64,000 bases of DNA from Actinopolyspora halophila DSM 43834 (GCF_000371785.1 NZ_AQUI01000002.1:4265352-4329351), one strand, 5' to 3'. Counted from the stretch's first letter, positions 45,583 to 55,737 are shown. Program-made: numbers and translations. The notes: a model not told the origin generated them from the sequence alone.

Positions 45583-46845
45583 TCAGCCCTCAGGCTGTTC
45601 GCTCCGCGCACGCCGGTGAGTTCGACTGCGCAGCGCCAACACGAGCGAAGCGAACAACGCCGCGAGCGCCGATCCCATCAGAACGGCCACCTTGACGTGC
45701 TCGGCACGGGCCCCCGTCGCGTCGAAAGCGAGTTCGCCGATCAGCAGGGAAACGGTGAACCCGATCCCGGCGAGCAACGCAACCCCCACAAGATCCCACC
45801 AGGACAGATCGGAGTCGAGCTGCGCACGGGTGAACTTGGCGAGCAGGAAGGTCGAGCCGAATATCCCGGCCAACTTACCGAGTACGAGACCGGCCATCAC
45901 AGCGGGGACCACCGGATCGGCGAAAGCAGCCGAGATCCCGCCGTCACGCAGGGACACCCCGGCGGCGAACAGCGCGAAGACCGGCACGGCCACACCCGCG
46001 GAAACGGGACGCCAGCTGTGCTCCATGTGCTCGGCCGGACCCGGCTGCCCCCCGTCGCGTCGCAGCACCGGCACGGTGAACCCGAGCAGTACCCCGGCGA
46101 TCGTGGCGTGCACTCCCGATTCGTGCACCAGGATCCAGGTGAGGACACCGAGGGGGAGCAGGGCCCACCACCAGGACTTCCGCAGTTGGACGAGCGCGCC
46201 GAACGCGATCAGGGGAAGCAGTGCCCCCAGCAGCGGGGTGATGTGGAAATCGTCGGTGTAGAAAACGGCTATGACGGTGATGGCGAGCAGATCGTCCACC
46301 ACGGCCAACGTGAGCAGGAAGGCACGCAGGGAGCTCGGCAGGTGCTTGCCGATGATGGCGAGCACCGCCAGCGCGAAGGCTATGTCGGTGGCGGTGGGGA
46401 TGGCCCACCCCTGCGCCGCCGGACCACTCGCGCTCGCCGCGATCAGGAGGTAGACCAGGGCGGGCACGACCATCCCGCAGATCGCCGCCACGACCGGCAG
46501 CACGGCTCTGCGCGGATTGCGCAGATCACCCGCCACGAACTCGCGTTTGAGCTCCAGCCCCACGACGTAGAAGAAGATCGCCAGCAGGCCGTCGGAGGCC
46601 CAGTGGGCCAGATCCAGGTCCAGCCCTATCGCGGCCCCTCCGGGCCACGGCACGTATTCGGACGCCGCCGAGTACGAGTCCTCCCAGGGCGAGTTCGCCC
46701 AGACCAGCGCGGCCACCGCCGCGACGAGCACGAGCACACCGCCGACCGTCTCCGTGCGGAGGATGTCCGCGAGCGTTCGGGCCTCCGCGTTCGGCGTCGG
46801 AGCGAATAGTCGGCGCACGGGCGTGCGCTGTCGGTCAGCTGCCAT
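45583..46845 (-). CDS. nhaA: Na+/H+ antiporter NhaA
   Basis: 420 residues from ATG at 46845, AGGGG seven bases upstream. Typical NhaA: N-terminal [40 protein letters not shown], the [19 protein letters not shown] helix and the paired aspartates in [14 protein letters not shown] that bind sodium and protons. C-terminal [15 protein letters not shown]. Exports Na+ at alkaline pH and high salt. The AT-rich stretch around 46900 may hold its promoter. Confidence 0.95.
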   Translation of the reverse strand: MAADRQRTPVRRLFAPTPNAEARTLADILRTETVGGVLVLVAAVAALVWANSPWEDSYSAASEYVPWPGGAAIGLDLDLAHWASDGLLAIFFYVVGLELKREFVAGDLRNPRRAVLPVVAAICGMVVPALVYLLIAASASGPAAQGWAIPTATDIAFALAVLAIIGKHLPSSLRAFLLTLAVVDDLLAITVIAVFYTDDFHITPLLGALLPLIAFGALVQLRKSWWWALLPLGVLTWILVHESGVHATIAGVLLGFTVPVLRRDGGQPGPAEHMEHSWRPVSAGVAVPVFALFAAGVSLRDGGISAAFADPVVPAVMAGLVLGKLAGIFGSTFLLAKFTRAQLDSDLSWWDLVGVALLAGIGFTVSLLIGELAFDATGARAEHVKVAVLMGSALAALFASLVLALRSRTHRRARSEQPEG

Positions 46846-47077
46846 CGACAACCCCTGTTCGGATCATTACGTCAACATCGCCGACCAGCCTTCCCGGCAC
46901 ACCATTTGTACGATTTTAGGCGCTGTGTCCATCGATCTTCGTCCCCCACACGCTCAGCACGAACGGGGTCCACATCAGGCTCGCCCGCCCGTGCCCGGCA
47001 ATGATGCCCCACCGAGCACGGAAGACGCAGTCCGAGAACCGATCTCGACCCGCTCTGTCAACCTTCGGTGAGTCCGA

Positions 47078-48121
47078 TCACTTCGCGTGGGCCGCGTCCG
47101 CGGGATGAGCGTGCACGGTCGCCCCCTCCAGGCGGGGAAGCTCACCGCGAAGCCGTTGTTCGGCCTCGTGGGCCACCTCGTGGGCGCGGGACAGCGTGAG
47201 TTCGCCGAGGACGCCGAGCTCGACCTCGGCGTGCAGCGTGTGCCCGATCCACCGCAACCGCACAGCGTCGACGCTGCGCACCTCGGGGTGCCCCTCCAGG
47301 GCCCGGCTCGCCCGCTCCACCAGCTCCGGGGCGACCGAGTCCATCAGCCTGGCCAGCACCCGCTTGGCCGCCGAGTACGTCACCACGGCGATGGCGAAGC
47401 CGATCGCCAGCCCCACGAGCGGATCGGCGAACGACCACCCCGCGAGGGAACCGACTGCCGCGAGCACCACTCCGAGCGAGGTCAACGAGTCGGTACGAGC
47501 GTGGAGACCGTCCGCGACCAGAGCGGCCGATCCTATTCGGCGCCCGGTCCGAATGCGCACCACCGCGGCTGTCTCGTTGCCGAGAAAACCGACGACACCG
47601 GCCGCGGCCACGATCAGCGGATCGCTCATGTCCCCCGCGGAGAGCAACCTTCCCGCCGACTCGACCAGGGCGGCCACGGCCGAAGCGGCTATGACCAGCA
47701 CGACGATCACCCCGGCCACGTCCTCGGCCCGTCCGTACCCGTAGGGAAACCGCCGGTTCGCCGGGCGGCGGGCCAGCAGGAAGGCGACCCCGAGCGGAAC
47801 CGCCGTCAGGGCGTCGGCCACGTTGTGCAGGGTGTCGGAGAGCAGAGCCACCGAACCGGACATCGCGAACACGGCGGCCTGCCCGACCGCGGTGACCCCC
47901 AGCGCCAGCAGCGAGATCCACAGGGCCCGCATCCCCGCTCGACTCGCCTCCATCGCGTGATCGACGCGTTCGGCCGCGTCGTGCTCGTGGGGGACGAACA
48001 GGTGTGCCAGGGACCGCGACAACGCCCGCGGCGTCCACCGCCCCGGAGAACCGTGCGAGTGCTCCGAACCGTCGTGCCGCGCTCTCCGCCCGTTGTCGGG
48101 GCCGGAACCGGACGTGCCCAT
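47078..48121 (-). CDS. Cation diffusion facilitator (CDF) metal transporter
   Basis: 347 residues from ATG at 48121 with GGAGG eight bases upstream. His-rich N-terminus (EHSHGSPG), six membrane helices with the metal-site motifs SDTLHNVADA in helix 2 and ADGLHARTDSLTS in helix 5, and a C-terminal cytoplasmic domain (SVDAVRLRWIGHTLHAEVEL). Exports a divalent metal such as zinc. Divergent from the ArsR/SmtB gene. Confidence 0.9.
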   Translation of the reverse strand: MGTSGSGPDNGRRARHDGSEHSHGSPGRWTPRALSRSLAHLFVPHEHDAAERVDHAMEASRAGMRALWISLLALGVTAVGQAAVFAMSGSVALLSDTLHNVADALTAVPLGVAFLLARRPANRRFPYGYGRAEDVAGVIVVLVIAASAVAALVESAGRLLSAGDMSDPLIVAAAGVVGFLGNETAAVVRIRTGRRIGSAALVADGLHARTDSLTSLGVVLAAVGSLAGWSFADPLVGLAIGFAIAVVTYSAAKRVLARLMDSVAPELVERASRALEGHPEVRSVDAVRLRWIGHTLHAEVELGVLGELTLSRAHEVAHEAEQRLRGELPRLEGATVHAHPADAAHAK

Positions 48122-48177
48122 CACCGATGCCTCCAGCTGCTTGCGACGCGACCGGACAGTCGGCAGTATATGTGCTC

Positions 48178-48534
48178 ATGTACGCACGCGACGACATCGC
48201 AGCAGCGCAGCAGTGGCAACAACTGCCGAGCGGCGAGCACGTGCGAGCGGCCACGGAGGCCTTTCGGATGCTGTCCGACTCGACCAGGGTGCGGCTGCTG
48301 TGGCTGATGTGCGGTGCGGAGCACGACGTGGCCACGCTGGCCTCCAGGGTCGGGGTGGCCCGGCCCGCGGTGTCGCAGCACCTGGCCAAACTCAGACTCG
48401 CCGGGCTCGTCACACTCCGGAAGGAGGGCAGACGAGCGCTCTACCGGGCACGCGGCGGTCATGTGCGCCGTCTGCTCGCCGAGGCCGTCGAAGCGGCCGA
48501 TCACCGGCTGACCGGAACGGATGAGCACGACTGA
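48178..48534 (+). CDS. ArsR/SmtB family metalloregulator
   Basis: 118 residues from ATG at 48178. Winged helix with FRMLSDSTRVRLLWLMCGAE and VARPAVSQHLAKLRLAGLV. The C-terminal helix reads RGGHVRRLLAEAVEAADH: of the four alpha-5 ligands of CzrA/NmtR-type sensors only the first and last His are clear, while the Asp and third position are Gly and Ala. A lone Cys lies in LMCGAEHD. A TATATG hexamer (48167-48172) just before ATG suggests a leaderless mRNA. It probably represses the divergent CDF gene. Confidence 0.85.
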   Translation: MYARDDIAAAQQWQQLPSGEHVRAATEAFRMLSDSTRVRLLWLMCGAEHDVATLASRVGVARPAVSQHLAKLRLAGLVTLRKEGRRALYRARGGHVRRLLAEAVEAADHRLTGTDEHD

Positions 48535-48645
48535 ACCCCCGCCCCGGCGAAATCCTCCGCTCCCGGCGGCGTGGTCCCGCCAGGGCGAGAGCGCCCCCGC
48601 GGTGCGCCGGGCCTCGCCCGTGCAGGGCAGAGGGCCTGTGCACAC

Positions 48646-48686
48646 AAAAGGGCCCTGCTCGGCGTACACCGCCGAACAGGGCCCTT
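48646..48686 (-). terminator. Terminator of ssrA
   Basis: A long GC hairpin, AAGGGCCCTGTTCGGCG against CGCCGAGCAGGGCCCTT on the minus strand, followed by TTTT. It lies 30 bases beyond the tmRNA 3' end. Confidence 0.85.
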
Positions 48687-48715
48687 CTCGAATTCGCGAC
48701 CACAGTGGTCGCTCG

Positions 48716-49084
48716 TGGAGGTGCCGGGATTCGAACCCGGGTCCTCTGTCGCCTCACCAAGGCTTCTCCGTGCGCAGTCCGCTATGTCACTGCTTGGCTT
48801 CACCGGTCACGCGGACGAGCCGGTGTGACAAGCCCAGTCGCTGTGCGGTGTCCCGTTAGGCCCCGCGACCAAGCCCAACGGTGAGTCCCCTAAACGATGC
48901 CGGGGTCCGGGTCGGAGACTCACCCGGTCCGACAGAGTCGCTACTCGCTCATGCGGCGAGTGCGAACTCGCGCTGACTCTTGTTGTCGGCGCTTGTTAAT
49001 TTACGGCGACGCTTTCGGTGGTCTTCCGCCTGCACCGGCACGCTTCCCTTGGCTCAACGGCCAGAGTCGAAACCGTTCACCCCC
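48716..49084 (-). ncRNA. ssrA: tmRNA
   Basis: 369 bases. The 5' end GGGGGTGAACGGTTTCGAC and the 3' end GGTTCGAATCCCGGCACCTCC plus A fold as the alanine-tRNA-like domain (GGGGGTG/CACCTCC); CCA is not encoded. The tag frame runs from GCC at 48990 to TGA at 48949 and encodes ADNKSQREFALAA, with the usual ALAA protease signal. With SmpB it rescues stalled ribosomes. smpB lies 1.1 kb upstream on the same strand with one gene between. Confidence 0.95.
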
Positions 49085-49183
49085 GTGTTCTGTTTTCCAA
49101 CAGCCCGGACCCCGGTGGACTGGCACCACGGCGTCCTCATCAAGTGTAACGCCCCGCTACCGCGCGATCATTCCCGGATCACG

Positions 49184-50206
49184 TCACGATTCGGACTCGA
49201 TCCCGCGAGCCGGCTCCGCGGCCTGCACACCCACCGATCCCTCGGGAGGATCCGCGGCCTCGGTGACCGCGTCCCCGTCGTATCCGAGCAACCGCGCGGG
49301 CGTGTCGTGCAACACCGAACGCAGGAACGGTATTCCCAGCATCCGGTCCGCGAACGCCCAGCCGGCCACGGCAGCCAACTGCTCCGCGTACGGGTACGGG
49401 ATGTTCGGGAAATCCGATCCCAGCACGACGCGGTCGGCGACTCCGACGAGCCGCTCGGTCCAGTCCGGAGGCAACGGGGCCAACCGTTCGGAGAACGCCA
49501 CTCCCACCATCGTCGTGTCCACGTACACGTTCGGGTAGGACCGCACGAAGTCCAGAGCACGGGCGTACTCGGGCATACCCGCGTGGGCGAGCACAGCCAC
49601 CAGCCGCGGGTGCCGTTCCAGCACCTCCGCGAACACGTCGAGCCCGGTGAACCGTCCGCGCAACGGCCCGTGCCCGCAGTGGATCACGACCGGTGTCCCC
49701 GCCTCGGCCAACAGCCCCCAGGCGGGATCCAACAGCGGGTCGCGCGGGTCGAACTCCCCCACCTGAACGTGCAGCTTCACACAGCGTATTCCCGCGTCCA
49801 GGGCAGCGGCCACGTACTCGGACACGCCCGGTTCGGGGTACATCGTCGCGGTCGGAACCGCTCCCTCCGTTCGCGTCCCGAACTCGTGGACCCACGAGTT
49901 GAGCCACTCGGCCATCCCCGGTTTGTGCGGGTAGACCAGCGGCGCGAACCGGCGCACCCCCAACGCCCGAAGCGTCTTCAACCGGGTCGCCTCGTCGTAG
50001 CGGTAGTGGATCGGCCACTCGAGACCGTAGTGCGTTCCGGCACGGTCGAAGTACTGCCACACCTTCCGCAGCACCCGCTCCGGCAGGAAGTGGGTGTGCA
50101 GATCCACCAGTCCGGCGATCCCGAGCTCGGCCAGCCAATCCGGAACCTCGGTGTCCTCGGCCGGCCCCAGGGACGGATCACGGGACAAACCGGAGGCCCG
50201 GTCCAT
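49184..50206 (-). CDS. Amidohydrolase family protein
   Basis: 340 residues from ATG at 50206 (GAGGGGAG site). Metal-dependent TIM-barrel hydrolase of the amidohydrolase-2 group: metal motif LVDLHTHFLPE near residue 34, then IRCVKLHVQVGEF, VVIHCGHGP, AVLAHAGMPEY and VVLGSDFPNIPY with the C-terminal Asp. May be a decarboxylase or hydrolase; substrate unknown. It sits between smpB and ssrA, 23 bases after smpB. Confidence 0.85.
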   Translation of the reverse strand: MDRASGLSRDPSLGPAEDTEVPDWLAELGIAGLVDLHTHFLPERVLRKVWQYFDRAGTHYGLEWPIHYRYDEATRLKTLRALGVRRFAPLVYPHKPGMAEWLNSWVHEFGTRTEGAVPTATMYPEPGVSEYVAAALDAGIRCVKLHVQVGEFDPRDPLLDPAWGLLAEAGTPVVIHCGHGPLRGRFTGLDVFAEVLERHPRLVAVLAHAGMPEYARALDFVRSYPNVYVDTTMVGVAFSERLAPLPPDWTERLVGVADRVVLGSDFPNIPYPYAEQLAAVAGWAFADRMLGIPFLRSVLHDTPARLLGYDGDAVTEAADPPEGSVGVQAAEPARGIESES

Positions 50207-50229
50207 TCGACTCCCCTCGCCCGAAGCGA

Positions 50230-50706
50230 TCAACGCATTCCCTTGCGGTGCTGCCCTATGGCCCGGGCCATCTCGCGCTCGGCGTCCCGCTTGGCCATGT
50301 CCCTGCGCTTGTCGTGGATCCGCTTACCGCGTGCCAGCGCCAGTTCGACCTTGGCCTTGCCGTCCGAGAAGTACAGCGAGAGCGGAACGAGACTCAGCCC
50401 GCTCTCCTTGGTCTTGCCCATCAACCGCTCGATCTCGTCCCGGTGCAGCAGAATCTTGCGGGACCTGCGTGGAGCGTGGTTCGTCCACGTGCCCTCGGTG
50501 TACTCCGGGATGTGCATGTTCCGCAGCCACACCTCGCCGTGATCGATCGTGGCGAAGGAGTCGACCAGCGAGGCACGTCCCTGGCGCAGGCTCTTCACCT
50601 CGGTCCCGGTCAGGGCCATGCCCCCCTCGTAGGTGTCCAGCACCGTCCAGTCGTGTCGCGCCTTGCGATTGCGCGCGATCAGGTTGTGGCCACGTTCCTT
50701 CGGCAT
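50230..50706 (-). CDS. smpB: SsrA-binding protein
   Basis: 158 residues from ATG at 50706. Canonical Smp[52 protein letters not shown] and a basic C-terminal tail [19 protein letters not shown]. Delivers tmRNA to stalled ribosomes. Downstream of ftsEX as in many actinobacteria. Confidence 0.97.
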   Translation of the reverse strand: MPKERGHNLIARNRKARHDWTVLDTYEGGMALTGTEVKSLRQGRASLVDSFATIDHGEVWLRNMHIPEYTEGTWTNHAPRRSRKILLHRDEIERLMGKTKESGLSLVPLSLYFSDGKAKVELALARGKRIHDKRRDMAKRDAEREMARAIGQHRKGMR

Positions 50707-50887
50707 ACCGCGAGGATAGCCCCGAACCGCGGGACGTGACGACGCGGTTTCCCCGCGGGCGCCGGGTGCGGTGCCCACGCGAACGCGCGAAGCACCGCAC
50801 ACGAGCCCGGACGAGTTCGCGGAAAGCGCGCGACCTCCGGGTTCCGCCGGGTGCGCAGCTGCGCCGCCCCGGGGCGGAAGGGCCCGG

Positions 50888-51790
50888 TCAGATCCGCACG
50901 TACAACCGGAGGGTCAGGTAACCCGTCAGTCCCGAGATCAACGAGGCGACCAGGACCAGGATCGGCGAGACGAAGGCGATGTCGGCATAGCTGACCGGGG
51001 TCAGCAGTCCGGCGTTGGTGAGCGGCTGCATGAGCCCGTCGAGGAAGGCCTCCTTGATCACGACGAGCAGTCCCACCGCCGCCAGGGAGCCGATGATGCC
51101 CGAAACCATCGCCTCGAGCAGGAAGGGCAGCTGGGTGTACCAGCGCGAAGCCCCGACCAGGCGCATGATCCCGGTTTCCGTGCGCCTGTTGAACGCGGAG
51201 AGCTGAATGGTGTTCGAAATCAGCAGCAGGGCCGCGAACGCCTGCAGGGCCGCGATCAGGAAGGTCCCGTCCCGGACGTCGTTGAGCTTGCCGACCATCT
51301 GCTGCACGAATTCGGACTGGTTGTCGACGTTGGCCACCGCGGCGCTGTCACCGAACTGCTGCTGAATGGCGGCGGGGTCGACGTTCTGGCTCAGCTCGAC
51401 CCACAGAGCGGCGGGCAGCGCCTCCGGACGCGCGATCTCGCGCAGCTCCGGACGGTTCTCGAACTTCTTGATCGCCCGCTGGTACACCTGCTGCCGGTTC
51501 TGGTACTCCACCGACTGCACCCCGGAGGCCTGTTCGAGTTCGGAGCGAAGGCCCGCGCACGATTGCTGTTCGCAGGTGGAGTCGTTCGCGCTGATGTCGT
51601 CGTTGAGGTAAACCACGACATCGGCCGCCTGCTGCAGCGATTCCTGGGCCTGATCCACCTTGCGGACCACGACCAAACCGCTGCCCAGCAGCGTGAGGGA
51701 GACCGCCGTGGTCAGGATCATCGCGATCGTCATCGACACATTGCGACGAAGGCCGTTGACGACCTCGCTGGATACGAAGCTCGCGCGCAT
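50888..51790 (-). CDS. ftsX: Cell division protein FtsX
   Basis: 300 residues. Four membrane helices: one near 20-45 ([17 protein letters not shown]) and three in the C-terminal half ([38 protein letters not shown]-type last span), with a large extracellular loop containing [13 protein letters not shown], whose two Cys may form a disulfide. With FtsE it forms a membrane complex that activates a cell-wall hydrolase during division. Start ATG at 51790, 75 bases after ftsE. Confidence 0.95.
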   Translation of the reverse strand: MRASFVSSEVVNGLRRNVSMTIAMILTTAVSLTLLGSGLVVVRKVDQAQESLQQAADVVVYLNDDISANDSTCEQQSCAGLRSELEQASGVQSVEYQNRQQVYQRAIKKFENRPELREIARPEALPAALWVELSQNVDPAAIQQQFGDSAAVANVDNQSEFVQQMVGKLNDVRDGTFLIAALQAFAALLLISNTIQLSAFNRRTETGIMRLVGASRWYTQLPFLLEAMVSGIIGSLAAVGLLVVIKEAFLDGLMQPLTNAGLLTPVSYADIAFVSPILVLVASLISGLTGYLTLRLYVRI

Positions 51791-51865
51791 CTTGAGTCAG
51801 CTTTCGGTGCGGTCTAAAGGCTGGAGAAGTCGGAAGGAGCGGCCGGCCACGGCCGGGAGGTCGAC

Positions 51866-52555
51866 TCAGCGACCCACGCCGTACACGCCACGGGCGTCGT
51901 CACGGATGACCTTGCCGTGGCTGAGCTCGACGACCCTTCTGCGCATGGAATCGACGATGGAGTGATCGTGGGTGGCCATGACCAGCGTGGTCCCGGTGCG
52001 ATTGATGCGTTCGAGCAGGAGCATGATGTCCTGACTCGTGTCCGGATCCAGATTTCCGGTGGGCTCGTCGCACATCAACACCAGCGGGCGGTTGACGAAC
52101 GCCCGCGCGATCGCCACGCGCTGCTGCTCACCGCCGGAGAGCTCGGCAGGCATGCGATCGGCCTTGCCGTCGAGCCCGACGAGTTGCAGCACCTCGGGAA
52201 CCACCTTGCGGATCGTGTGTCTCGGCTTCCCGATGACTTCGAGCGCGAACGCGACGTTCTCGGAGACGGTCTTGTTGTTCAGCAGGCGGAAGTCCTGGAA
52301 AACGCAACCAACCCGCTGACGCAGCTTCGGAACGCGCCTGCGCGGGAGCTTCGCGACGTTCCAGTCGGCGACGATGACCCGTCCGTCACTCGGCACCTCC
52401 TCGCGCAACAGCAGCTGAAGGAAGGTCGACTTCCCCGAGCCCGACGGCCCGATGAGAAACACGAACTCGCCTTTGTCCACCGAGACCGAGACGTCGTCGA
52501 GGGCGGGGCGCGCCAACGTCCTGTACGTCTTTGACACGTGTTCGAGCCGGATCAC
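51866..52555 (-). CDS. ftsE: Cell division ATP-binding protein FtsE
   Basis: 229 residues from GTG at 52555. ABC ATPase: Walker [10 protein letters not shown] near residue 36, Q-loop VFQDFRLL, signature [15 protein letters not shown], Walker [14 protein letters not shown], and the switch His in MATHDHSI. Partner of FtsX. The gene order prfB-ftsE-ftsX-smpB is the standard actinobacterial arrangement. Confidence 0.96.
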   Translation of the reverse strand: MIRLEHVSKTYRTLARPALDDVSVSVDKGEFVFLIGPSGSGKSTFLQLLLREEVPSDGRVIVADWNVAKLPRRRVPKLRQRVGCVFQDFRLLNNKTVSENVAFALEVIGKPRHTIRKVVPEVLQLVGLDGKADRMPAELSGGEQQRVAIARAFVNRPLVLMCDEPTGNLDPDTSQDIMLLLERINRTGTTLVMATHDHSIVDSMRRRVVELSHGKVIRDDARGVYGVGR

Positions 52556-52665
52556 GGTCAGTGAGCTTACCTGTGACCTTACGGCGGGCCGTCACTCACC
52601 CGTACTAGTCGACGCAGCGGAGTCGACAGCTCACCGTAGCTGTCCCTCGAAGGCCGGTGAGTCGG

Positions 52666-53784
52666 TCAGCCCTGCTTCTGCTGATCGTGCTGCTGCCTGC
52701 GCCAACGGATGCCCGCCTCGAGCAGTCCGTCGATCTGCCCCTCCAGCACGACCTCCGGATTGCCCATCTCGTAGCCGCTGCGCAGGTCCTTGACCATCTG
52801 GTAGGGGTGCAGGACGTAGGAACGAATCTGGTTGCCCCAACCGGACCCGCTGCTGTCGCGGAGCGCGTCGAGCTCGGCACGCTCCTCCTCACGCTTGCGC
52901 GCCAGCAGCTTGGACTGCAGCACGCGCATGGCGGCAGCCCTGTTCTGCAGCTGGGACTTCTCGTTCTGGCAGGACACGACGATGCCGGTCGGGTAGTGGG
53001 TGAGCCGCACGGCGGAATCCGTGGTGTTCACGCTCTGCCCGCCGGGCCCGGAGGAGCGGAAGACGTCCATGCGGATGTCCTTCTCCGGGATCTCCACGTG
53101 ATCGGTTTCCTCCACCACGGGCAGCACCTCGACACCGGCGAAGGAGGTCTGCCTTCGCCCCTGGTTGTCGAACGGCGATATCCGCACCAACCGGTGCGTC
53201 CCCTGCTCCACGGAGAGCGTCCCGTACGCGAAGGGGGTGTCGACACGGAAGGTCGCCGATTTGATCCCGGCCTCTTCCGCGTACGAGGTGTCGTAGACGT
53301 CCACCTGGTACTCGTGCCGCTCTGCCCAGCGCAGATACATGCGCATGAGCATCTCGGCGAAATCGGCCGCGTCGACGCCACCCGCTTCCGCGCGGATGGT
53401 CACCATGGCGGAACGCTCGTCGTACTCACCGGAGAGCAGCGTGCGGATCTCCAGGTCGGCCAGATCCCTCTTCAGCTGCGTACGCTCCTGCTCGGCCTCG
53501 GCGACGCTGGCCTTGTCGTCCTCGTCCTCACCCAGCTGGTAGAGCACTTCCAGGTCCTGGAGACGCTGCCGCAGACCGGTTATCTTGCGCAGGTCGCCCT
53601 GCTTGTACACGAGCTGGCTGTTGATCTGCTGGGCGTACTCGACGTTCTCCCACAGATCCGGCCGGGCCGCCTCCTCCTCGAGCTCGGCGATCTTGGCTCG
53701 CAACGCGTCGAGATCCATGACTCGCTCGATGCCCTGGAGGGTCTCGGACAGGTCCTTGAGTTCGGCGGCGACGTCGGGGTTCAC
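52666..53784 (-). CDS. prfB: Peptide chain release factor 2
   Basis: 372 residues from GTG at 53784. It reads UGA and UAA stop codons: the SPF recognition tripeptide is in [13 protein letters not shown] and the hydrolysis motif GGQ in [15 protein letters not shown]. Contains no in-frame UGA near codon 25, so the autoregulatory frameshift known from E. coli is absent. First gene of the ftsEX-smpB cluster. Confidence 0.97.
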   Translation of the reverse strand: MNPDVAAELKDLSETLQGIERVMDLDALRAKIAELEEEAARPDLWENVEYAQQINSQLVYKQGDLRKITGLRQRLQDLEVLYQLGEDEDDKASVAEAEQERTQLKRDLADLEIRTLLSGEYDERSAMVTIRAEAGGVDAADFAEMLMRMYLRWAERHEYQVDVYDTSYAEEAGIKSATFRVDTPFAYGTLSVEQGTHRLVRISPFDNQGRRQTSFAGVEVLPVVEETDHVEIPEKDIRMDVFRSSGPGGQSVNTTDSAVRLTHYPTGIVVSCQNEKSQLQNRAAAMRVLQSKLLARKREEERAELDALRDSSGSGWGNQIRSYVLHPYQMVKDLRSGYEMGNPEVVLEGQIDGLLEAGIRWRRQQHDQQKQG

Positions 53785-53852
53785 GGTTACCCAGCCTACT
53801 TCACGCGCTCACGACCGCCGACGTGGACCGGCCCCGCTCCGCCGGTGAGCGG

Positions 53853-54350
53853 TCATTCGGGGATGGCATCGAGCATCTTGATGACCGCACGGTTGTGCGC
53901 GACCGAGAAGTCGGCGGCGGCCTTCTCGTACGGGTCCTCGGCCACCTTGGCCGCACTTTTGGCCTCGTTGAGTTTCTCAACGTACTGCTCGCGTGCCGAG
54001 GTTACCAGCTGGGACCGCTGCTTGGCGGTCAGCATCCCGGCGTAACGCAAGCGCAGCAGCAGGGGGCTGCGCACGTTGTCCGGGCCCGGCTCCGTGTTCA
54101 ACCACGACTTGAAGGCACGTTTTCCCGCCGCCGTGATGATGTACTGCTGACTGGAACGAGGGCCTTGCTTGCCGAGACGCAGCATGCCCGCTTCGGCCAG
54201 GGCGGGAAGTTCCCGGTAAACCTGGCTGCGGGTGACGCTGAAGAATCCGCTGAACCGGTCGGTCGCGGCAGCCACCAGCTGTCCACCGGTCATCGGCCCC
54301 TCGTGGAGGAGCCCCAGCAAGGCTGCGGAAGTCGCATTCAGGTCGGTCAC
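53853..54350 (-). CDS. PadR family transcriptional regulator
   Basis: 165 residues from GTG at 54350; an AGGAG is unusually close. N-terminal winged helix: ATSAALLGLLHEGPMTGGQLV, TRSQVYRELPALAEAGML, SSQQYIITAAGKRAFKSWL; C-terminal helical dimerisation region. Target unknown. It lies 68 bases upstream of prfB on the same strand. Confidence 0.88.
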   Translation of the reverse strand: MTDLNATSAALLGLLHEGPMTGGQLVAAATDRFSGFFSVTRSQVYRELPALAEAGMLRLGKQGPRSSQQYIITAAGKRAFKSWLNTEPGPDNVRSPLLLRLRYAGMLTAKQRSQLVTSAREQYVEKLNEAKSAAKVAEDPYEKAAADFSVAHNRAVIKMLDAIPE

Positions 54351-54706
54351 GGCTCCTACGGTGCCACGATGCGGAGGGGGTGTCCACAATGGCCGTAGCG
54401 CGTGTCCGCATTGACGGCCTGTTCGGAGAAGTTCTCGAACACGCACCGCTGCCGAGGAGCCACTTCGAGCGGACGAAATGAGTTCGTTTCGTCTCCAGGG
54501 CGACATCATCCACCCGAAACCGTCAATTCGTACACTCACTGTCCGCTGGACAGGGATTATTACTAGCCCGAACGGGCGAATTCTTGTTTGAATGCTGCGA
54601 AAGGACTTGTACTAAGGGCACCCTTCACAGTGGCCGACCGAGAAACAGGGCCGGACACTACGACGGGTGCGCGTACGACACCCGCCGGGACAAGGGAGGT
54701 AGCACC
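54351..54706. other. Divergent intergenic region
   Basis: About 355 bases between the PadR gene and a small zinc-ribbon gene. The part at 54520-54560 is A/T-rich (GGATTATTACTAG), a likely promoter zone. The open frame from 54584 lacks a ribosome site until GTG 54707, so that part is treated as untranslated. Confidence 0.4.
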
Positions 54707-54919
54707 GTGCATCGCAGTCTGTTGCGGACTAAGCTCGCCGAAGGCAGGAGCAAGGTAACCAATCGCGTCACCCAACGCGCGAAATCGATGATGCCGATTC
54801 AGGTCGACAACCCGCGCAACTGCATAGTATGCGGCCGAAAGATGCGCTCAGTGCGCGGTGGGAGCAGCGACGGACGAGTCTGTTCGCCGAACTGCGCCCG
54901 CAAGTGGGCCGACGGCTGA
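54707..54919 (+). CDS. Small Cys4 zinc-ribbon protein
   Basis: 70 residues from GTG at 54707 with GGGAGG seven to eight bases upstream. Basic N-terminal half (LLRTKLAEGRSKVTNRVTQRAKS), then a zinc-binding half: CIVCGRKMRSV and RVCSPNCARKW. Family not recognised; the shape suggests nucleic acid or protein binding. Confidence 0.65.
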   Translation: MHRSLLRTKLAEGRSKVTNRVTQRAKSMMPIQVDNPRNCIVCGRKMRSVRGGSSDGRVCSPNCARKWADG

Positions 54920-55143
54920 CACCGGTACCGTCCGGAGCTCTTTCGGGAGATCCCCTCGGCCCGGTTGTCCGCCCGCGGATCCGGGCCGGATGTTCCGACA
55001 GGAGTGACCACCCGATGTCGGGGTACCCGCTCGCGGGACAGCGGCGGGTTCCGCCGCTCGCCCCCTCACGGTGATCCGGTCGTCCGACAACGCCGCGACG
55101 TCCCGGCAGGGCAGGCGGCACATCCGCACCGACAGTTCCCCGA

Positions 55144-55178
55144 GAAGTTTCAGGCCCCGAGAAACATCCCGGGGCCTG
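55144..55178 (-). terminator. Terminator of initiator tRNA copy A
   Basis: Arms CAGGCCCCG (55170-55178) and CGGGGCCTG (55151-55159) on the minus strand, followed by AAACTT. Begins seven bases after the tRNA. Confidence 0.75.
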
Positions 55179-55184
55179 ACCAAG

Positions 55185-55258
55185 TAGCGGGGACAGGATT
55201 CGAACCTGTGACCTCTGGGTTATGAGCCCAGCGAGCTACCGAACTGCTCCACCCCGCG
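55185..55258 (-). tRNA. Initiator tRNA-fMet (anticodon CAT), copy A
   Basis: 74 bases, no encoded CCA. Initiator features: a mismatch at the end of the acceptor stem (first C opposite T), anticodon arm CTGGG-CTCATAA-CCCAG with three G-C pairs beside the loop, T arm ACAGG-TTCGAAT-CCTGT. Identical to copy B. Confidence 0.93.
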
Positions 55259-55291
55259 CCGTGTTCTGCGCTGTATTTCGTTGTAGTTGAT

Positions 55292-55320
55292 ACTCTACAC
55301 CGCCGGGAAGGGGCTTTCAC
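55292..55320 (-). promoter_or_regulatory. Promoter of initiator tRNA copy A
   Basis: Minus-strand GTGAAA (55315-55320) and TAGAGT (55292-55297), 17-base spacer, 33 bases before the tRNA. Confidence 0.6.
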
Positions 55321-55592
55321 ACGGGGGTGCAACAACCCCTCTGACCGGCGAAAACAACACCAAGCCGCCGAAGCCGCGGCACAGGAACTTCCACCAAAGG
55401 ACTCCGTCCGAATCAGGTGCTTGGAGCCCGAGAACCCGGCACCGCCGCGGGTTCTCTCGTGGTGCTCTCGCGAGGAAGGCCCGACGTTGTGTAGGCCGCT
55501 ACCCGATGTCGGGCCTCGCCGGAGCGAGAGCCCGCGAGAGGTTCCGCCACGGGACCACGTACGCAGACCGAGCCGTGGCCCCACCAAAAACG

Positions 55593-55623
55593 AAAACGCC
55601 CCTCCGGCAGCGCCGGAGGGGCG
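55593..55623 (-). terminator. Terminator of initiator tRNA copy B
   Basis: CGCCCCTCCGGC and GCCGGAGGGGCG arms with a short loop, then TTTT on the minus strand. The same hairpin recurs at 56048-56078. Confidence 0.85.
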
Positions 55624-55630
55624 TCCCAAG

Positions 55631-55704
55631 TAGCGGGGACAGGATTCGAACCTGTGACCTCTGGGTTATGAGCCCAGCGAGCTACCGAACTGCTCCACCC
55701 CGCG
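55631..55704 (-). tRNA. Initiator tRNA-fMet (anticodon CAT), copy B
   Basis: Same 74-base sequence and structure as copy A, no encoded CCA. Confidence 0.93.
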
Positions 55705-55737
55705 CCGTGTTCTGCGCTGTATTTCGTTGTAGTTGAT

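Larger units (their letters stand above)
55181..55623. repeat. Tandem repeat unit A (initiator tRNA plus flank)
   Basis: 443 bases nearly identical to 55627-56078. Contains tRNA-fMet copy A, its promoter, about 270 bases without a gene and the terminator hairpin of the next unit. Main differences from unit B are around 55305-55345 (about 10 bases) and one base near 55551. Confidence 0.88.

Noticed and set aside
52666..53784. Programmed frameshift in prfB
   Set aside because: Checked for an in-frame UGA near codon 25; none is present.
55421..55633. Repeated small frame (MEPENPAPPRVL) within both tRNA units
   Set aside because: Present only because the non-coding flank is duplicated; no ribosome site and no family.
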